NCBI RefSeq assembly: GCF_900167905.1
Contig: NZ_FUYZ01000001.1
Span: 496,001 to 560,000 of the forward strand
Source: Soonwooa buanensis
GTDB lineage: Bacteria; Bacteroidota; Bacteroidia; Flavobacteriales; Weeksellaceae
DNA: 64,000 nucleotides
Direction: 5' to 3'
In this document: piece by piece, positions 27,234 to 37,815 of the stretch
Layout: each line of letters starts with the position of its first letter
Numbering within the stretch: the first letter of the stretch is position 1
Program-made: the position numbers and the translations under genes
The notes under the pieces: generated by a model
Database searches by the model: none
The model's input: the letters and a program-made list of their open reading frames with translations, nothing else
What the model was told of the DNA's origin: nothing

Positions 27234-30200
27234 TTAGAAGTTCGCTTTTAAAGATAATCCTAAAGATCTTGTAATTGGGTTACCGAAAGAGTCTACCCCA
27301 ACACCACCTGGCGTGTTTCCAGATACTTGTTCTGGATCAAATGGTGCTTTTTTGTACAAGAAAAATAAGTTAGATCCAACAAGACTTACTGTAGCATTCT
27401 TCATATATTTTGAATTAACATCAAATGTATATGATACTGAAGCCTGACGAAGACGAATATTTGTAGCTTTATAGATATAAGCTTCATCAATACCAGTATT
27501 TGGCAATACACCTCCAACCGCTTGATAATAAGTTTTTGCATCGGTTAAACCAGTATACGCAGAACTAGGGTTAGCTGTACCTGGTGCATAAACTGCGTTA
27601 GGAATTCTTACGCCGCCAGCATCTCTCGCATCTGCTGAAGCTTGGCTCACACCATATAGATCATTTGCTCTTTCAGTAAGAGATAACACATGTCCTCCAA
27701 ATTTACCATCAACAAGGAAAGATATTCCTAATTTACCAATATTAAATTCGTTAGCGAAACCAATCATAAATTTAGGGTTTGGATTTCCCAAATAATGAAC
27801 ATCTTTTGTTCTTGTAGGCTTGCCATTTTCATCAACCAAAATCCGACCTTGATCATCTCTTTGGAATTGTGTACCATATATATCTCCAAAAGAACCTCCC
27901 AATACTAACTTTGTATAACTTCCACCACCAGCTAAGGACATTTTCCAATCTGAAGGAACACCTAACTCTGAAGGGAATAATTCAATAATCTTGTTTGTAT
28001 TTGCCGAAGCATTCAAAGTGGTTGTCCAACCAAATTTTTCAGATTTAAAAACTTTATACGATAATGATGATTCGAAACCAGTATTTCTGATTTTTCCAGC
28101 ATTAATAGTATAGAATCCAGAGACTATTCCTCCGAAGTTACCTGTAAGCTCAATAGGCAAAAGTTGATTGGTTGTATTTGAATTATAGTATGTAAAGTCA
28201 AAGCTTAATCTATTTTTTAACATTCTCAATTCTGTACCAACTTCAAGCGTTTTGTTTAGCTCTGGCTTTGGTGACAATATACCATTCCAAGTTTCCTTAG
28301 GTACATTACCAGCTGTCGTTGCAATGATAAATCCATTATCTAGACCATAGTTAAATGGCGAACTCGTCATCGAATAAGTATTATTTGGCTGAAGTCCTAA
28401 CCCAACTGTTGCATAAGAACCTCTAAGCTTCCAAAAATTAATAGCTTCAGGAAGTTTAAAGACGGATGAAAGAATTGTGTTAACACCAATCGATTCGTAA
28501 TCGTAAGAATAAGAACCTGTACCAGACAATGTCGAATCCCAATCATTTCTGAAAGTCACATCAACATAAAGTAAATTTTTAAATCCGACCGAAGTACTTG
28601 CAAAAAAGGATTGAGTCTGTTGCTTTGTACTCGAATAACTATTATGGTTACCGTCTGCTGGAGGTAGTGGTTTTCCATTATCATCTACAGGCCAAGATAA
28701 ATTACTTTCGAGGAACAAATTTGGATTTACTAAGTGAGAATTATCTAATCGGGTTTTAGTTTTTCTCAATGTATTAATGCTTCCACCGATTGTAAAATCT
28801 AATGAAATATCTTCTGTTATTTTTGGATTACCAATTAACAACACATCACCATAGGTAGATGAATTTTCAAAAGTATCTTTTAATAATCGTCCATTATTAG
28901 TCCCAGGCATTACATTACCTTCTGCATCCTTATTGGCAGTTATTAACAATGTTGGATCGGAGTATGCATAAATATTACGTTGGCTCTTAGATGTATTCCA
29001 ATTATAATTACCTCTTGCTCTTGCACTTAACCAAGGATTAATTTGATAAGATAACGAAACTGAAGTATAAACATTTCGATTGTTAGTTGTTACTTTATTT
29101 CTATTTAAAATCCAATATGGATTTTGTGTAGCTGGATTTCCTTTAAACTTACCATCGTCACCAATCTCCCACCAATTTTGTCCCGTTAATAATCTGCTAG
29201 CATCTGGATACGTATAATTATTTGGTCCATATTGATCAAAATCAACCCCTCTTGGTAACCAATAAAGACTCACTAAAGGAGAAAAAGATGCCCCTGGCGT
29301 CTGTCTGTTAATACTATTTTGAAGTGAGCCTAGAAAACTAGCATCCAATGTTAATTTATCATCTAAAAACTTACTAGAATTTCTGAAAGACACATTGTAT
29401 TGATCAAAATTAGTTAATGGTACAACACCCTTGTTGGTTGTATTACCAATTGAGAAATAGTTAGAAGATTTTTCATTACCAGACTGAAATGATAGGCTAT
29501 TAACCCAAGTTGCACCTGTTTGCAAAAAATCTTTCAAGTAATCTTTTGATGTACCTTTTGCACCCCAACTTTCGTGAGATTCTCCTGCAGTAGAGCCTGT
29601 AGCTGCAGGATCATAAGACAAGTAGCTATGCTGTAATTTTGGTAAGCTATAAGCTCTATCCATAGTTATACTTGTGTTATAGGTAATTGAGCTTTGTCCA
29701 GCACGACCTTTTTTAGTCGTGATTAATACAACACCGTTACCACCTGCAGAACCATAAAGTGCAGATGCAGATGCGCCTTTCAAAAAGTTAATACTTTCGA
29801 TATCATCTGGGTTGATAGAACTCATCACATCTCCACCATCTGGCATCGTAGAAAACTGACTAATATCTGCTGCACTACCAGTGCCATTAAACATCGGAAT
29901 CCCATCAATAACATACAATGGTGAAGCATTTGCTGTAGATTTATTACCACGCATAATAACCCTAACCGAGCTACCAACACCATTGGTTTTATTAATCTGT
30001 ACGTTGGATACTTTACCGTTAATGGCATTTAGTAAGTTGGGCGTTTTAACTGCTGTAAGTTCATCACCACCAATTTGTTGTGCAGAATAAGTTAATGACT
30101 TAGCTTGTCTTTTGACACCAAGAGCTGTTACAACAACCGCTTCTATGTCTTTAGTCTTTGTAGTATCCGATACTTTCTCCTGTGCATTTGCAACCAAAGA

Positions 30201-30236
30201 AAAAACGAATAAAATAGGTACAACTGCTTTTCTCAT
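27234..30236 (-). CDS. SusC/RagA-family TonB-dependent glycan transporter
   Basis: The 1000-residue protein has a Sec signal peptide (ends LVANAQ), a TonB-box-like segment (EAVVVTALG, about residue 32), a plug domain and a long 22-strand-type beta-barrel ending in LSLKANF. It goes straight from signal peptide to plug and lacks the roughly 80-residue carboxypeptidase-regulatory-like domain found at the N-terminus of many SusC proteins. SusC proteins import oligosaccharides over the outer membrane using TonB energy. It is the first structural gene of the glycan locus, followed by susD. A TAnnTTTG element lies 116 bp upstream of the start. Confidence 0.95.
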   Translation of the reverse strand: MRKAVVPILFVFSLVANAQEKVSDTTKTKDIEAVVVTALGVKRQAKSLTYSAQQIGGDELTAVKTPNLLNAINGKVSNVQINKTNGVGSSVRVIMRGNKSTANASPLYVIDGIPMFNGTGSAADISQFSTMPDGGDVMSSINPDDIESINFLKGASASALYGSAGGNGVVLITTKKGRAGQSSITYNTSITMDRAYSLPKLQHSYLSYDPAATGSTAGESHESWGAKGTSKDYLKDFLQTGATWVNSLSFQSGNEKSSNYFSIGNTTNKGVVPLTNFDQYNVSFRNSSKFLDDKLTLDASFLGSLQNSINRQTPGASFSPLVSLYWLPRGVDFDQYGPNNYTYPDASRLLTGQNWWEIGDDGKFKGNPATQNPYWILNRNKVTTNNRNVYTSVSLSYQINPWLSARARGNYNWNTSKSQRNIYAYSDPTLLITANKDAEGNVMPGTNNGRLLKDTFENSSTYGDVLLIGNPKITEDISLDFTIGGSINTLRKTKTRLDNSHLVNPNLFLESNLSWPVDDNGKPLPPADGNHNSYSSTKQQTQSFFASTSVGFKNLLYVDVTFRNDWDSTLSGTGSYSYDYESIGVNTILSSVFKLPEAINFWKLRGSYATVGLGLQPNNTYSMTSSPFNYGLDNGFIIATTAGNVPKETWNGILSPKPELNKTLEVGTELRMLKNRLSFDFTYYNSNTTNQLLPIELTGNFGGIVSGFYTINAGKIRNTGFESSLSYKVFKSEKFGWTTTLNASANTNKIIELFPSELGVPSDWKMSLAGGGSYTKLVLGGSFGDIYGTQFQRDDQGRILVDENGKPTRTKDVHYLGNPNPKFMIGFANEFNIGKLGISFLVDGKFGGHVLSLTERANDLYGVSQASADARDAGGVRIPNAVYAPGTANPSSAYTGLTDAKTYYQAVGGVLPNTGIDEAYIYKATNIRLRQASVSYTFDVNSKYMKNATVSLVGSNLFFLYKKAPFDPEQVSGNTPGGVGVDSFGNPITRSLGLSLKANF

Positions 30237-30552
30237 AAGTTTTGTATTATTTATTTGAGAGAATATGGTTTAACAGCTTATAAATTATTTAAGAGAGATG
30301 ACTATTCAATCTTAAATATTTAAAATTCTGTTAATATTTAATTCATAAAAACAAAACTAATTTTTGTAGTTAATCAGATGTAATACTATTTTATCATAAA
30401 ACGATATTATTTTTTATACTACCTAGCCTAGTAGTTGGAAATAGGCTTTAAAACGTTGATTTCAAATAGTTAAAAATGAAATCTCAAATCGTTGAAATAT
30501 TAGAAAAAAAGAGGCTTTGTCTACAAATTGTAGATGCTGTCTATCAAAAAAA
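30237..30552 (-). other. 316-bp regulatory gap upstream of susC
   Basis: This A/T-rich gap separates the regulator gene from susC and contains no gene. A -7-like TAGTTTTG lies at 30352-30359 on the minus strand. Nearby is an imperfect dyad, ACTACCTAGCCTAGTAGT (30418-30435), which could be an AraC-type binding site at an upstream position. Both would explain control of the whole locus from here. Confidence 0.45.
30352..30359 (-). promoter_or_regulatory. Candidate -7 promoter element of the glycan operon
   Basis: The minus strand reads TAGTTTTG, an exact match to the Bacteroidota -7 consensus TAnnTTTG. It lies 116 bp upstream of the susC ATG. No -33 TTG is present at the usual spacing, which fits a promoter that depends on an activator such as the adjacent AraC-family protein. 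Confidence 0.45.
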
Positions 30553-31431
30553 CTATTCAATTTTCTTAATTCCGGCAAATTGTTCCTTAAAACTGGAAGG
30601 CGTTGTATTCTTAACCGACTTAAAAATCTTATTGAAGTTCGCAATATTATTAAAGCCCGCTTCAAAAGCAATTTCAGAAATTGTCATATTGCGCTCCAAC
30701 ATCCAACGCACCGTATAACTCACCCGAATATCATTAAGATAATTAATAAAAGTCTTTCCTGTCCTTTGTTTTATAAAACGGTTAAAGGTCGGGATACTCA
30801 TGTTAACCAATGCTGCGATATCGTTTAACATAATTTTGGACTTAAAATTTTGATGCACATAATCATGTACAATTTGCATCGTGTCTTTATATGAAAACTT
30901 CTCCTGCTCTATGCTATATGAAGATAAAAGCGTGCGGTCTTTAGAATTAGCAAGTTCGTTGAGAATTTTCATAACCTCAACAAAAGAATCGAAACTGTTC
31001 ATTTTTGATAAAGTCAAAAGCGAATTCTTTAGCTTTTCGGCGGTTTCTTGGGAAAATAAAATTCCTTTAATCGAATCGCGCATCAAATTATTAATCGGTT
31101 TAAAAATATTTTTACCCATTAATGCCTGCGAAAAAAAATCTTGGTTAAACTGGATTGTAATCTCGTGCGATCTCTTACTTTTACAATTATGATTTGCCCA
31201 ACAATGCGGCAGATTGGGTCCAATCAAAACCAACTCTAGGTCATCGATTTCGTCAGAATGATCTCCCACAACTCTTTTATAACCTTTTCCGTGAACGATA
31301 AAATTGAGTTCGACTTCGGGATGATAATGGTACGGAAATTCAAAAGATTTATGAATACGATCAAAAACCAAAAAGCTGTCTTCTGACGACAAAGGCGTTA
31401 TCTCGCGCAATATATTTTCTAAATGACTCAT
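30553..31431 (-). CDS. AraC-family transcriptional regulator of the glycan locus
   Basis: The 292-residue protein has an N-terminal cupin-like sensor domain (about residues 20-110, with YHYHPEVEL and PNLPHCW) and a C-terminal double helix-turn-helix of AraC type (about 190-285, including MSIPTFNRFIKQRTGKTF and EAGFNNIANFNKIF). Cupin-AraC regulators usually bind a small sugar and activate transcription. It lies directly upstream of susC on the same strand, so it is the natural candidate to control the 17-kb glycan locus. This differs from the hybrid two-component or sigma/anti-sigma control of most Bacteroides glycan loci. It has no terminator after it, so some read-through into susC is possible. 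Confidence 0.88.
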   Translation of the reverse strand: MSHLENILREITPLSSEDSFLVFDRIHKSFEFPYHYHPEVELNFIVHGKGYKRVVGDHSDEIDDLELVLIGPNLPHCWANHNCKSKRSHEITIQFNQDFFSQALMGKNIFKPINNLMRDSIKGILFSQETAEKLKNSLLTLSKMNSFDSFVEVMKILNELANSKDRTLLSSYSIEQEKFSYKDTMQIVHDYVHQNFKSKIMLNDIAALVNMSIPTFNRFIKQRTGKTFINYLNDIRVSYTVRWMLERNMTISEIAFEAGFNNIANFNKIFKSVKNTTPSSFKEQFAGIKKIE

Positions 31432-31582
31432 GATTTCGTTACCACTTCAATTATAATTTCCGTAAATATATACTTAAATTAATAAATTTTTAAATCTGTT
31501 TTTTAAATTTTCTCTCGAGTACGAACAAAAAATAACAAATTACTAATAAACAAAAAATATTTGACCATCCGAGTTCCAAAAC

Positions 31583-31612
31583 AAAAGCGCAACCATATTT
31601 GGTTGCGCTTTT
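31583..31612 (-). terminator. Intrinsic terminator after the SDR gene
   Basis: A 12-bp stem (AAAAGCGCAACC with GGTTGCGCTTTT, 6-nt loop) follows the stop of the SDR gene by 21 bp on the minus strand and runs into a T-rich stretch. It separates this gene from the AraC regulator gene downstream. Confidence 0.75.
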
Positions 31613-31632
31613 ATTTTATATTGTTGTAAGAG

Positions 31633-32349
31633 TTACGGATTTGTAGAGAAAATAGAACCATTCGCAATCATTGCTCTGCGGTTCATTTTCAGAATATCTC
31701 TAACCCATTCTGCAAAATCTTCTGGTTGAAGAACGGTTTCAGAATTTCCGTCGGTTAATCCACCTTGGATGCTCATATCAGATGCAATGGTACTCGGTGT
31801 TAACGTAATCACACGGATGTTATCTTTTCTCCATTCCGCCATCATCGATTGCGAAAGAGAAATCACCGCTGCTTTACTTGCTGCATAAGCTGACATTCCT
31901 GCACCACCTTTCAAACCTGCTGTAGAAGCTACATTCACGATATCACCTTGACCTTTTTCTTTTAAAAATGGATAAACCGCTTTCGAAGTATAAAGAACAC
32001 CAAACAAATTGGTTTTCATCACTTGTTCCCAAACGTCGGTCGACATATCATTGATTTTGCCAAAATCGCCAATTCCAGCATTATTCACCAAAATATCGAT
32101 GCTTCCTAAATCTGTAACCAAAGTTTTTATTCCGTTATTTACCGCCGCTTCATCATCAATACTAAAAACCGAATAAGTCGCATTAACGCCCAAATTTTTC
32201 AGTTCTTCAACTGTATTTTTAAGGTTTTCTTCGTTTCTTCCTGTAATTCCGATATTCACACCTTCATTAGCAAGTGCAATGGCAACAGCTTTTCCTAGTC
32301 CTCTTCCACCGCCAGTTACGATTGCATTTTTTCCTTTTAAGCTCGTCAT
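31633..32349 (-). CDS. Short-chain dehydrogenase/reductase (3-ketoacyl reductase-like)
   Basis: The 238-residue protein is a classical SDR. It has the NAD(P)-binding TGGGRGLG motif near residue 12, NNAG (about 89), and the catalytic Ser with YAASK (about 155-159). It is cytoplasmic. Sequences of this kind are annotated as 3-oxoacyl-ACP reductase FabG-like, but the family covers many alcohol and ketone substrates. It is a single gene with its own terminator and no metabolic neighbours, so the substrate cannot be inferred. Confidence 0.88.
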   Translation of the reverse strand: MTSLKGKNAIVTGGGRGLGKAVAIALANEGVNIGITGRNEENLKNTVEELKNLGVNATYSVFSIDDEAAVNNGIKTLVTDLGSIDILVNNAGIGDFGKINDMSTDVWEQVMKTNLFGVLYTSKAVYPFLKEKGQGDIVNVASTAGLKGGAGMSAYAASKAAVISLSQSMMAEWRKDNIRVITLTPSTIASDMSIQGGLTDGNSETVLQPEDFAEWVRDILKMNRRAMIANGSIFSTNP

Positions 32350-32656
32350 TTTTTTATTTTTTATGATTAAACTTTACATTTTGCAAAGTTACAAAATGAA
32401 ATTTCGTTTTCTAAAGATTGTATGTGAACTAATTGTTGAGATTATAATATCCTAAATTCACGATTCATTTTAAAGGCAATGCAAAACAAAGAATTTTCTA
32501 TTTCTTAGATAAACAAAGGCGTTACACTTATCTAAGAAGTATAAATTCGGTTTACTTAAAATAAACGAAGTGGCTTTGTTTATCAAAAGAGATGTAGGCA
32601 AGAAACTTTGTTTAGCTTTGCGTTTTACTTTTTTATATTTACAACTAAATTTAATT
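32350..32656. other. 307-bp gap with an intergenic repeat-like segment
   Basis: No convincing gene lies here. The segment contains an inverted repeat (CTTAGATAA near 32504 and TTATCTAAG near 32527) and phrases such as CTTTGTTTA and AGCTTTGCGTTTTAC that resemble the ACCGCAAAAG-type repeat upstream of ligA. A 64-codon minus-strand frame across it overlaps the end of the GDPD gene and looks like repeat DNA read by chance. The part near 32350-32400 probably holds the SDR promoter. Confidence 0.4.
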
Positions 32657-33355
32657 TCATTCATTTACAAAAACATCAGGCGTATTTGTTGTAATAAAAT
32701 CAATTCCAGCATCGGAAAGTTTTCTAAAAATTTCAGAATCATTCACTGTCCAAGAATTGGTTTTTAAACCTAAATTTTGAGCTTCGGAAATCCAATTTAG
32801 ATTTGCTAATAGCAACTCGAAATCATAATCAAAACCATCCAAACCAGCTTCTTTCAATTCTTGTGGATTTAAATCACCATTCAAATAAAACACTATAAAA
32901 TTAGGTTTCTCTTTTTTAATTGTTTTGCAAATGTTCAAGCTAAAAGAAATAAACTCACGCTGATTTTCTAAATCATATTTTTGAATTAATTCCAAAGCTT
33001 TTTTTACCATTAAATATTCTAATTCTTTGGTTTTACAAGGTTTTAATTCTACTATTAACTTACAATTTGATGCTTTTTTTCCTTGAATTAAATAATCTTC
33101 CAAAGTCGGAATATTTTCAGCATTTGAAAGTCTTAAATCTTTTAAATCCTCAAAATTAGTTTCGGCAATTTCCAAATCATCAATCCATTCATCATGAAAA
33201 ACAATAAGTTCTGCATCTTTCGTCATTTGAACATCAAACTCAGAACCGTAAACCTGCAATTCTTGAGCATTTTTTAAAGCTTGAATAGAATTTTCAGAAG
33301 TTTCAGGATTGGTTTTCCAAAATCCACGATGCGCAATTATTTGTGTTTTTTTCAT
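32657..33355 (-). CDS. Glycerophosphodiester phosphodiesterase family protein
   Basis: The 232-residue protein has the GDPD signature: AHRGFWKTNPENS-like start with His9-Arg10, the EFDVQMTKD metal-binding pair and the VFHDE general base His. The C-terminal SWTVND and GIDFITTNTPD segments are also typical. These enzymes hydrolyse glycerophosphodiesters from phospholipid turnover to glycerol-3-phosphate and an alcohol. No signal peptide is seen, so it is cytoplasmic. The short length is normal for small bacterial members. Confidence 0.9.
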   Translation of the reverse strand: MKKTQIIAHRGFWKTNPETSENSIQALKNAQELQVYGSEFDVQMTKDAELIVFHDEWIDDLEIAETNFEDLKDLRLSNAENIPTLEDYLIQGKKASNCKLIVELKPCKTKELEYLMVKKALELIQKYDLENQREFISFSLNICKTIKKEKPNFIVFYLNGDLNPQELKEAGLDGFDYDFELLLANLNWISEAQNLGLKTNSWTVNDSEIFRKLSDAGIDFITTNTPDVFVNE

Positions 33356-33390
33356 GTTTAAAATATAAGAATAAACAAAATTATTTTTTT

Positions 33391-33666
33391 TACCGCAAAA
33401 GAATCAATGAAAACGACAAAAATAATGCTTTTCTTTACCGCAAAAGTTTCAAAAGAAAATCCTAAAAGTTTATGCTAAAATTTAGCAAAAAGCTCTATAC
33501 AAAGCTTTTTGTACTTTTGAATTGCTTAGAATTTTTGTCTCTTTTGCGGTTAAAAATTTTCTCCACAAAAGCAACAAAAGAAATGAGAAAAGCTAACACC
33601 AAAATTTATTGCACAACTTTTTTGCACTTTTGAATTGCTAAAAGCTTTTGTGACTTTTGCGGTTTA
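33391..33666. repeat. Intergenic ACCGCAAAAG palindromic repeat cluster
   Basis: Two copies of TACCGCAAAAG (33391-33401 and 33436-33446) face two inverted copies of TTTTGCGGTT (near 33543 and 33655). Within the right half there are two similar direct units of about 53 bp (33501-33553 and about 33613-33666) sharing ACTTTTGAATTGCT and a TTTTGTnnCTTTTGCGGTT end. The whole 410-bp gap between the GDPD gene and ligA has no gene. This kind of short palindromic A/T-rich repeat is common between genes in flavobacterial genomes. It may form cruciform or RNA hairpins and end transcription from either side. Confidence 0.65.
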
Positions 33667-33696
33667 ATAAAAGCCAAAGCGTCTTTTTGTTTATAA

Positions 33697-35772
<2,076 letters not shown>

Positions 35773-35773
35773 A

Positions 35774-36319
35774 ATGATTGCATTATTCGGGCTGGATACC
35801 AAAAAAAGCATTGAGAAGAAACGCTTAGTTTATGACGAAAATGGTTTCGATATTTTTGATCGTTATTTCATTTTCTTCCTATCTTCAATTATCATCTTTG
35901 GTTTTTCAATGATACTTTATCGCAAGAATGTTCCTTTAAAGAATTTGGGGTTTGAATACTACTTATTAATAGTTGGAATTCTTTTCTGTATTTACCTTGG
36001 CTATCGGAAAGCCACCGAAAAGAATCTTTATGTGCAAAAAAGTGATTACTCCAACGATCATACAAAAACTTTAATTCGAGATTTCTGTAAAAATCGAGGC
36101 TTGACGGAACATTTTGTATATAAAGAATTAATTATTTTCACCGAACCATTGATGATGTCATTTAATTCGGAAAGTGAAGTTTCATATGTTTTCATCGTTG
36201 AAAACTCAGTCGCCTATTTTGCAGTTTTAAAGAAAGGTGATCGCGCAAATTTCCCCACTTTAACAACTCATCTATTTTTGAAAAGTGATATGCGGAAATT
36301 ACTTAGCAAAAAACTTTGA
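35774..36319 (+). CDS. Uncharacterised membrane protein downstream of ligA
   Basis: The 181-residue product has two predicted membrane segments (about residues 30-48 and 62-80) close to the N-terminus and a C-terminal soluble part of about 95 residues. I recognise no family. The start codon is one base after the ligA stop (TAGAATG), so it is translated from the same transcript. Codon use resembles ligA, supporting a real gene. The function is unknown. Confidence 0.65.
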   Translation: MIALFGLDTKKSIEKKRLVYDENGFDIFDRYFIFFLSSIIIFGFSMILYRKNVPLKNLGFEYYLLIVGILFCIYLGYRKATEKNLYVQKSDYSNDHTKTLIRDFCKNRGLTEHFVYKELIIFTEPLMMSFNSESEVSYVFIVENSVAYFAVLKKGDRANFPTLTTHLFLKSDMRKLLSKKL

Positions 36320-36367
36320 AAAACCTATAATTATCCGTATTTTAGACCATATTTGTACTACTAATAA

Positions 36368-37693
36368 ATGACGGATATTCCACAAAATAAAATCGAAAAA
36401 CCTTCCTTTTGGGAGGCTTTTTGGTTTTGGTTCAAATTGGGTTGGATTAGTTTTGGCGGAACGACAGGGCATATCACGATTATGCATGACTTTTTGGTCG
36501 AGAAAAAGAAATGGGTTAGCGATTCCAAATTTTTTCATATTTTGAATGCTTGTATGATTTTACCAGGACCAGAAGCTCACCAAACTGCCATCTACATCGG
36601 TTGGAAATTGCATGGCATAAAAGGCGGAATTATTTCTGGATTATTTTTCATTTTGCCATCCACGCTCATTTTGTTGGCGCTCAGTATTATTTATGCAATT
36701 TATGGCAATCATCCGTTTTTGATTTCATTGTTTGACGCTTTGAAACCCGCGGTTTTGGCGATTATTTTGTTCGCCACTTATAAAGTTGCAAAAAAATCAC
36801 TGCTTTCGTTGGTTCATATTTTTGTCGCCTTTGCAGCATTCATTTTATCATTTTTTGTGGGCGTTCCCATGCCTTGGATTATTTTGGGAATTATTGTTTT
36901 GGGGATATTAATTCAAATATTCAATCCAAAAATTTTAAACCTAAAGAAGCCAACAGAAGAAAATTTAAAAAACGAAGAAAATTTTTATATCAACAGTTTA
37001 CAGAAGAATCCGAAAATATCGATTAAGAAGTTACTTTTACAATTTTCAGTTTTTGTTGTGATATGGATTATTCCATTTTTAATGCTGATTTGTTTTAGCA
37101 ATGATGGAGGATTTTTCACCAGTTTTTCATTACTGTTTACAAAAGCTGCATTTTTCACGATTGGTGGTTCTTACACGGTGATTCCGTATGTTGCGAATTT
37201 GGTTACACAAAAACTTCATTGGTTAACGAATACCCAAATGGTTGACGGTTTTGCACTCGCCGAAACCACGCCAGGGCCGTTAGTAATTGTCTTGGCTTAT
37301 GTTGGTTTTATGGCAGCTTTTAACCACAGTGAACATTCTTTATTGATCGGAAGTATTGGTCTGTTGGCAGCCGCATATTTTACCTTTTTGCCCAATTTTA
37401 TGTTAATCTTTTTGGGCGGACCATTTATTGAAAAATGGCAGAAAAACTCGACTATACAGGCGGTTCTGTCTTTGGTTACTGCAGGCGTTGTTGGCGTTAT
37501 TGCGAATCTCGCATTTTATTTGGGCGAAAATATTTTGTTCCATAACGCAAATTTCAATTTTGAAAATATCCATTGGATAAGTCTTATTTGGGTTGGCGTT
37601 TGTCTTTTGCTTTTAACGAGATTCAAGATTAATATGATTTATGTAATTCTGTTGAGCATTGGTTTTGGAATCATCCGAATCTTTTTGATTTGA
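36368..37693 (+). CDS. chrA: Two-domain chromate transporter (ChrA family)
   Basis: The 441-residue inner-membrane protein contains two homologous CHR domains. The first starts with WFKLGWISFGGTTGHIT and includes LPGPEAHQTAIYIGW. The second has KAAFFTIGGSYTVIPYV and ALAETTPGPLVIVLAY. About ten or more membrane segments are present. Full-length CHR proteins export chromate by a chromate/sulfate-type exchange, although many relatives may carry other anions. It stands alone, with a bidirectional terminator after it, so no regulator is apparent. Confidence 0.9.
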   Translation: MTDIPQNKIEKPSFWEAFWFWFKLGWISFGGTTGHITIMHDFLVEKKKWVSDSKFFHILNACMILPGPEAHQTAIYIGWKLHGIKGGIISGLFFILPSTLILLALSIIYAIYGNHPFLISLFDALKPAVLAIILFATYKVAKKSLLSLVHIFVAFAAFILSFFVGVPMPWIILGIIVLGILIQIFNPKILNLKKPTEENLKNEENFYINSLQKNPKISIKKLLLQFSVFVVIWIIPFLMLICFSNDGGFFTSFSLLFTKAAFFTIGGSYTVIPYVANLVTQKLHWLTNTQMVDGFALAETTPGPLVIVLAYVGFMAAFNHSEHSLLIGSIGLLAAAYFTFLPNFMLIFLGGPFIEKWQKNSTIQAVLSLVTAGVVGVIANLAFYLGENILFHNANFNFENIHWISLIWVGVCLLLLTRFKINMIYVILLSIGFGIIRIFLI

Positions 37694-37753
37694 AATGATT
37701 TTTGCTAAAATCAATTGTTAGTAAAAGTTTTATCTATACTATTTAAAAAAATG

Positions 37754-37781
37754 AAAAGTCTGGAAAATATTCCAGACTTTT
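37754..37781. terminator. Bidirectional terminator between convergent genes
   Basis: A 12-bp perfect stem (AAAAGTCTGGAA with TTCCAGACTTTT, 4-nt loop) lies between chrA (plus) and the T9SS repeat protein gene (minus). A- and T-runs at both sides allow it to act in both directions. Confidence 0.8.
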
Positions 37782-37815
37782 CTAAACCAAATTTAAACTA
37801 ATATAAAAAAACGTT

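Noticed and set aside
30418-30435. AraC-site-like imperfect dyad treated as a firm operator
   Set aside because: The symmetry is imperfect and a single example gives no support. It is mentioned only within the gap entry.
30462-30828. Small open frames overlapping the end of the AraC gene
   Set aside because: They are antisense or out-of-frame shadows of the regulator gene and have no independent features.
32470-32664. 64-codon minus-strand open frame
   Set aside because: It overlaps the end of the GDPD gene, is Lys-rich without a family pattern and coincides with repeat-like DNA.
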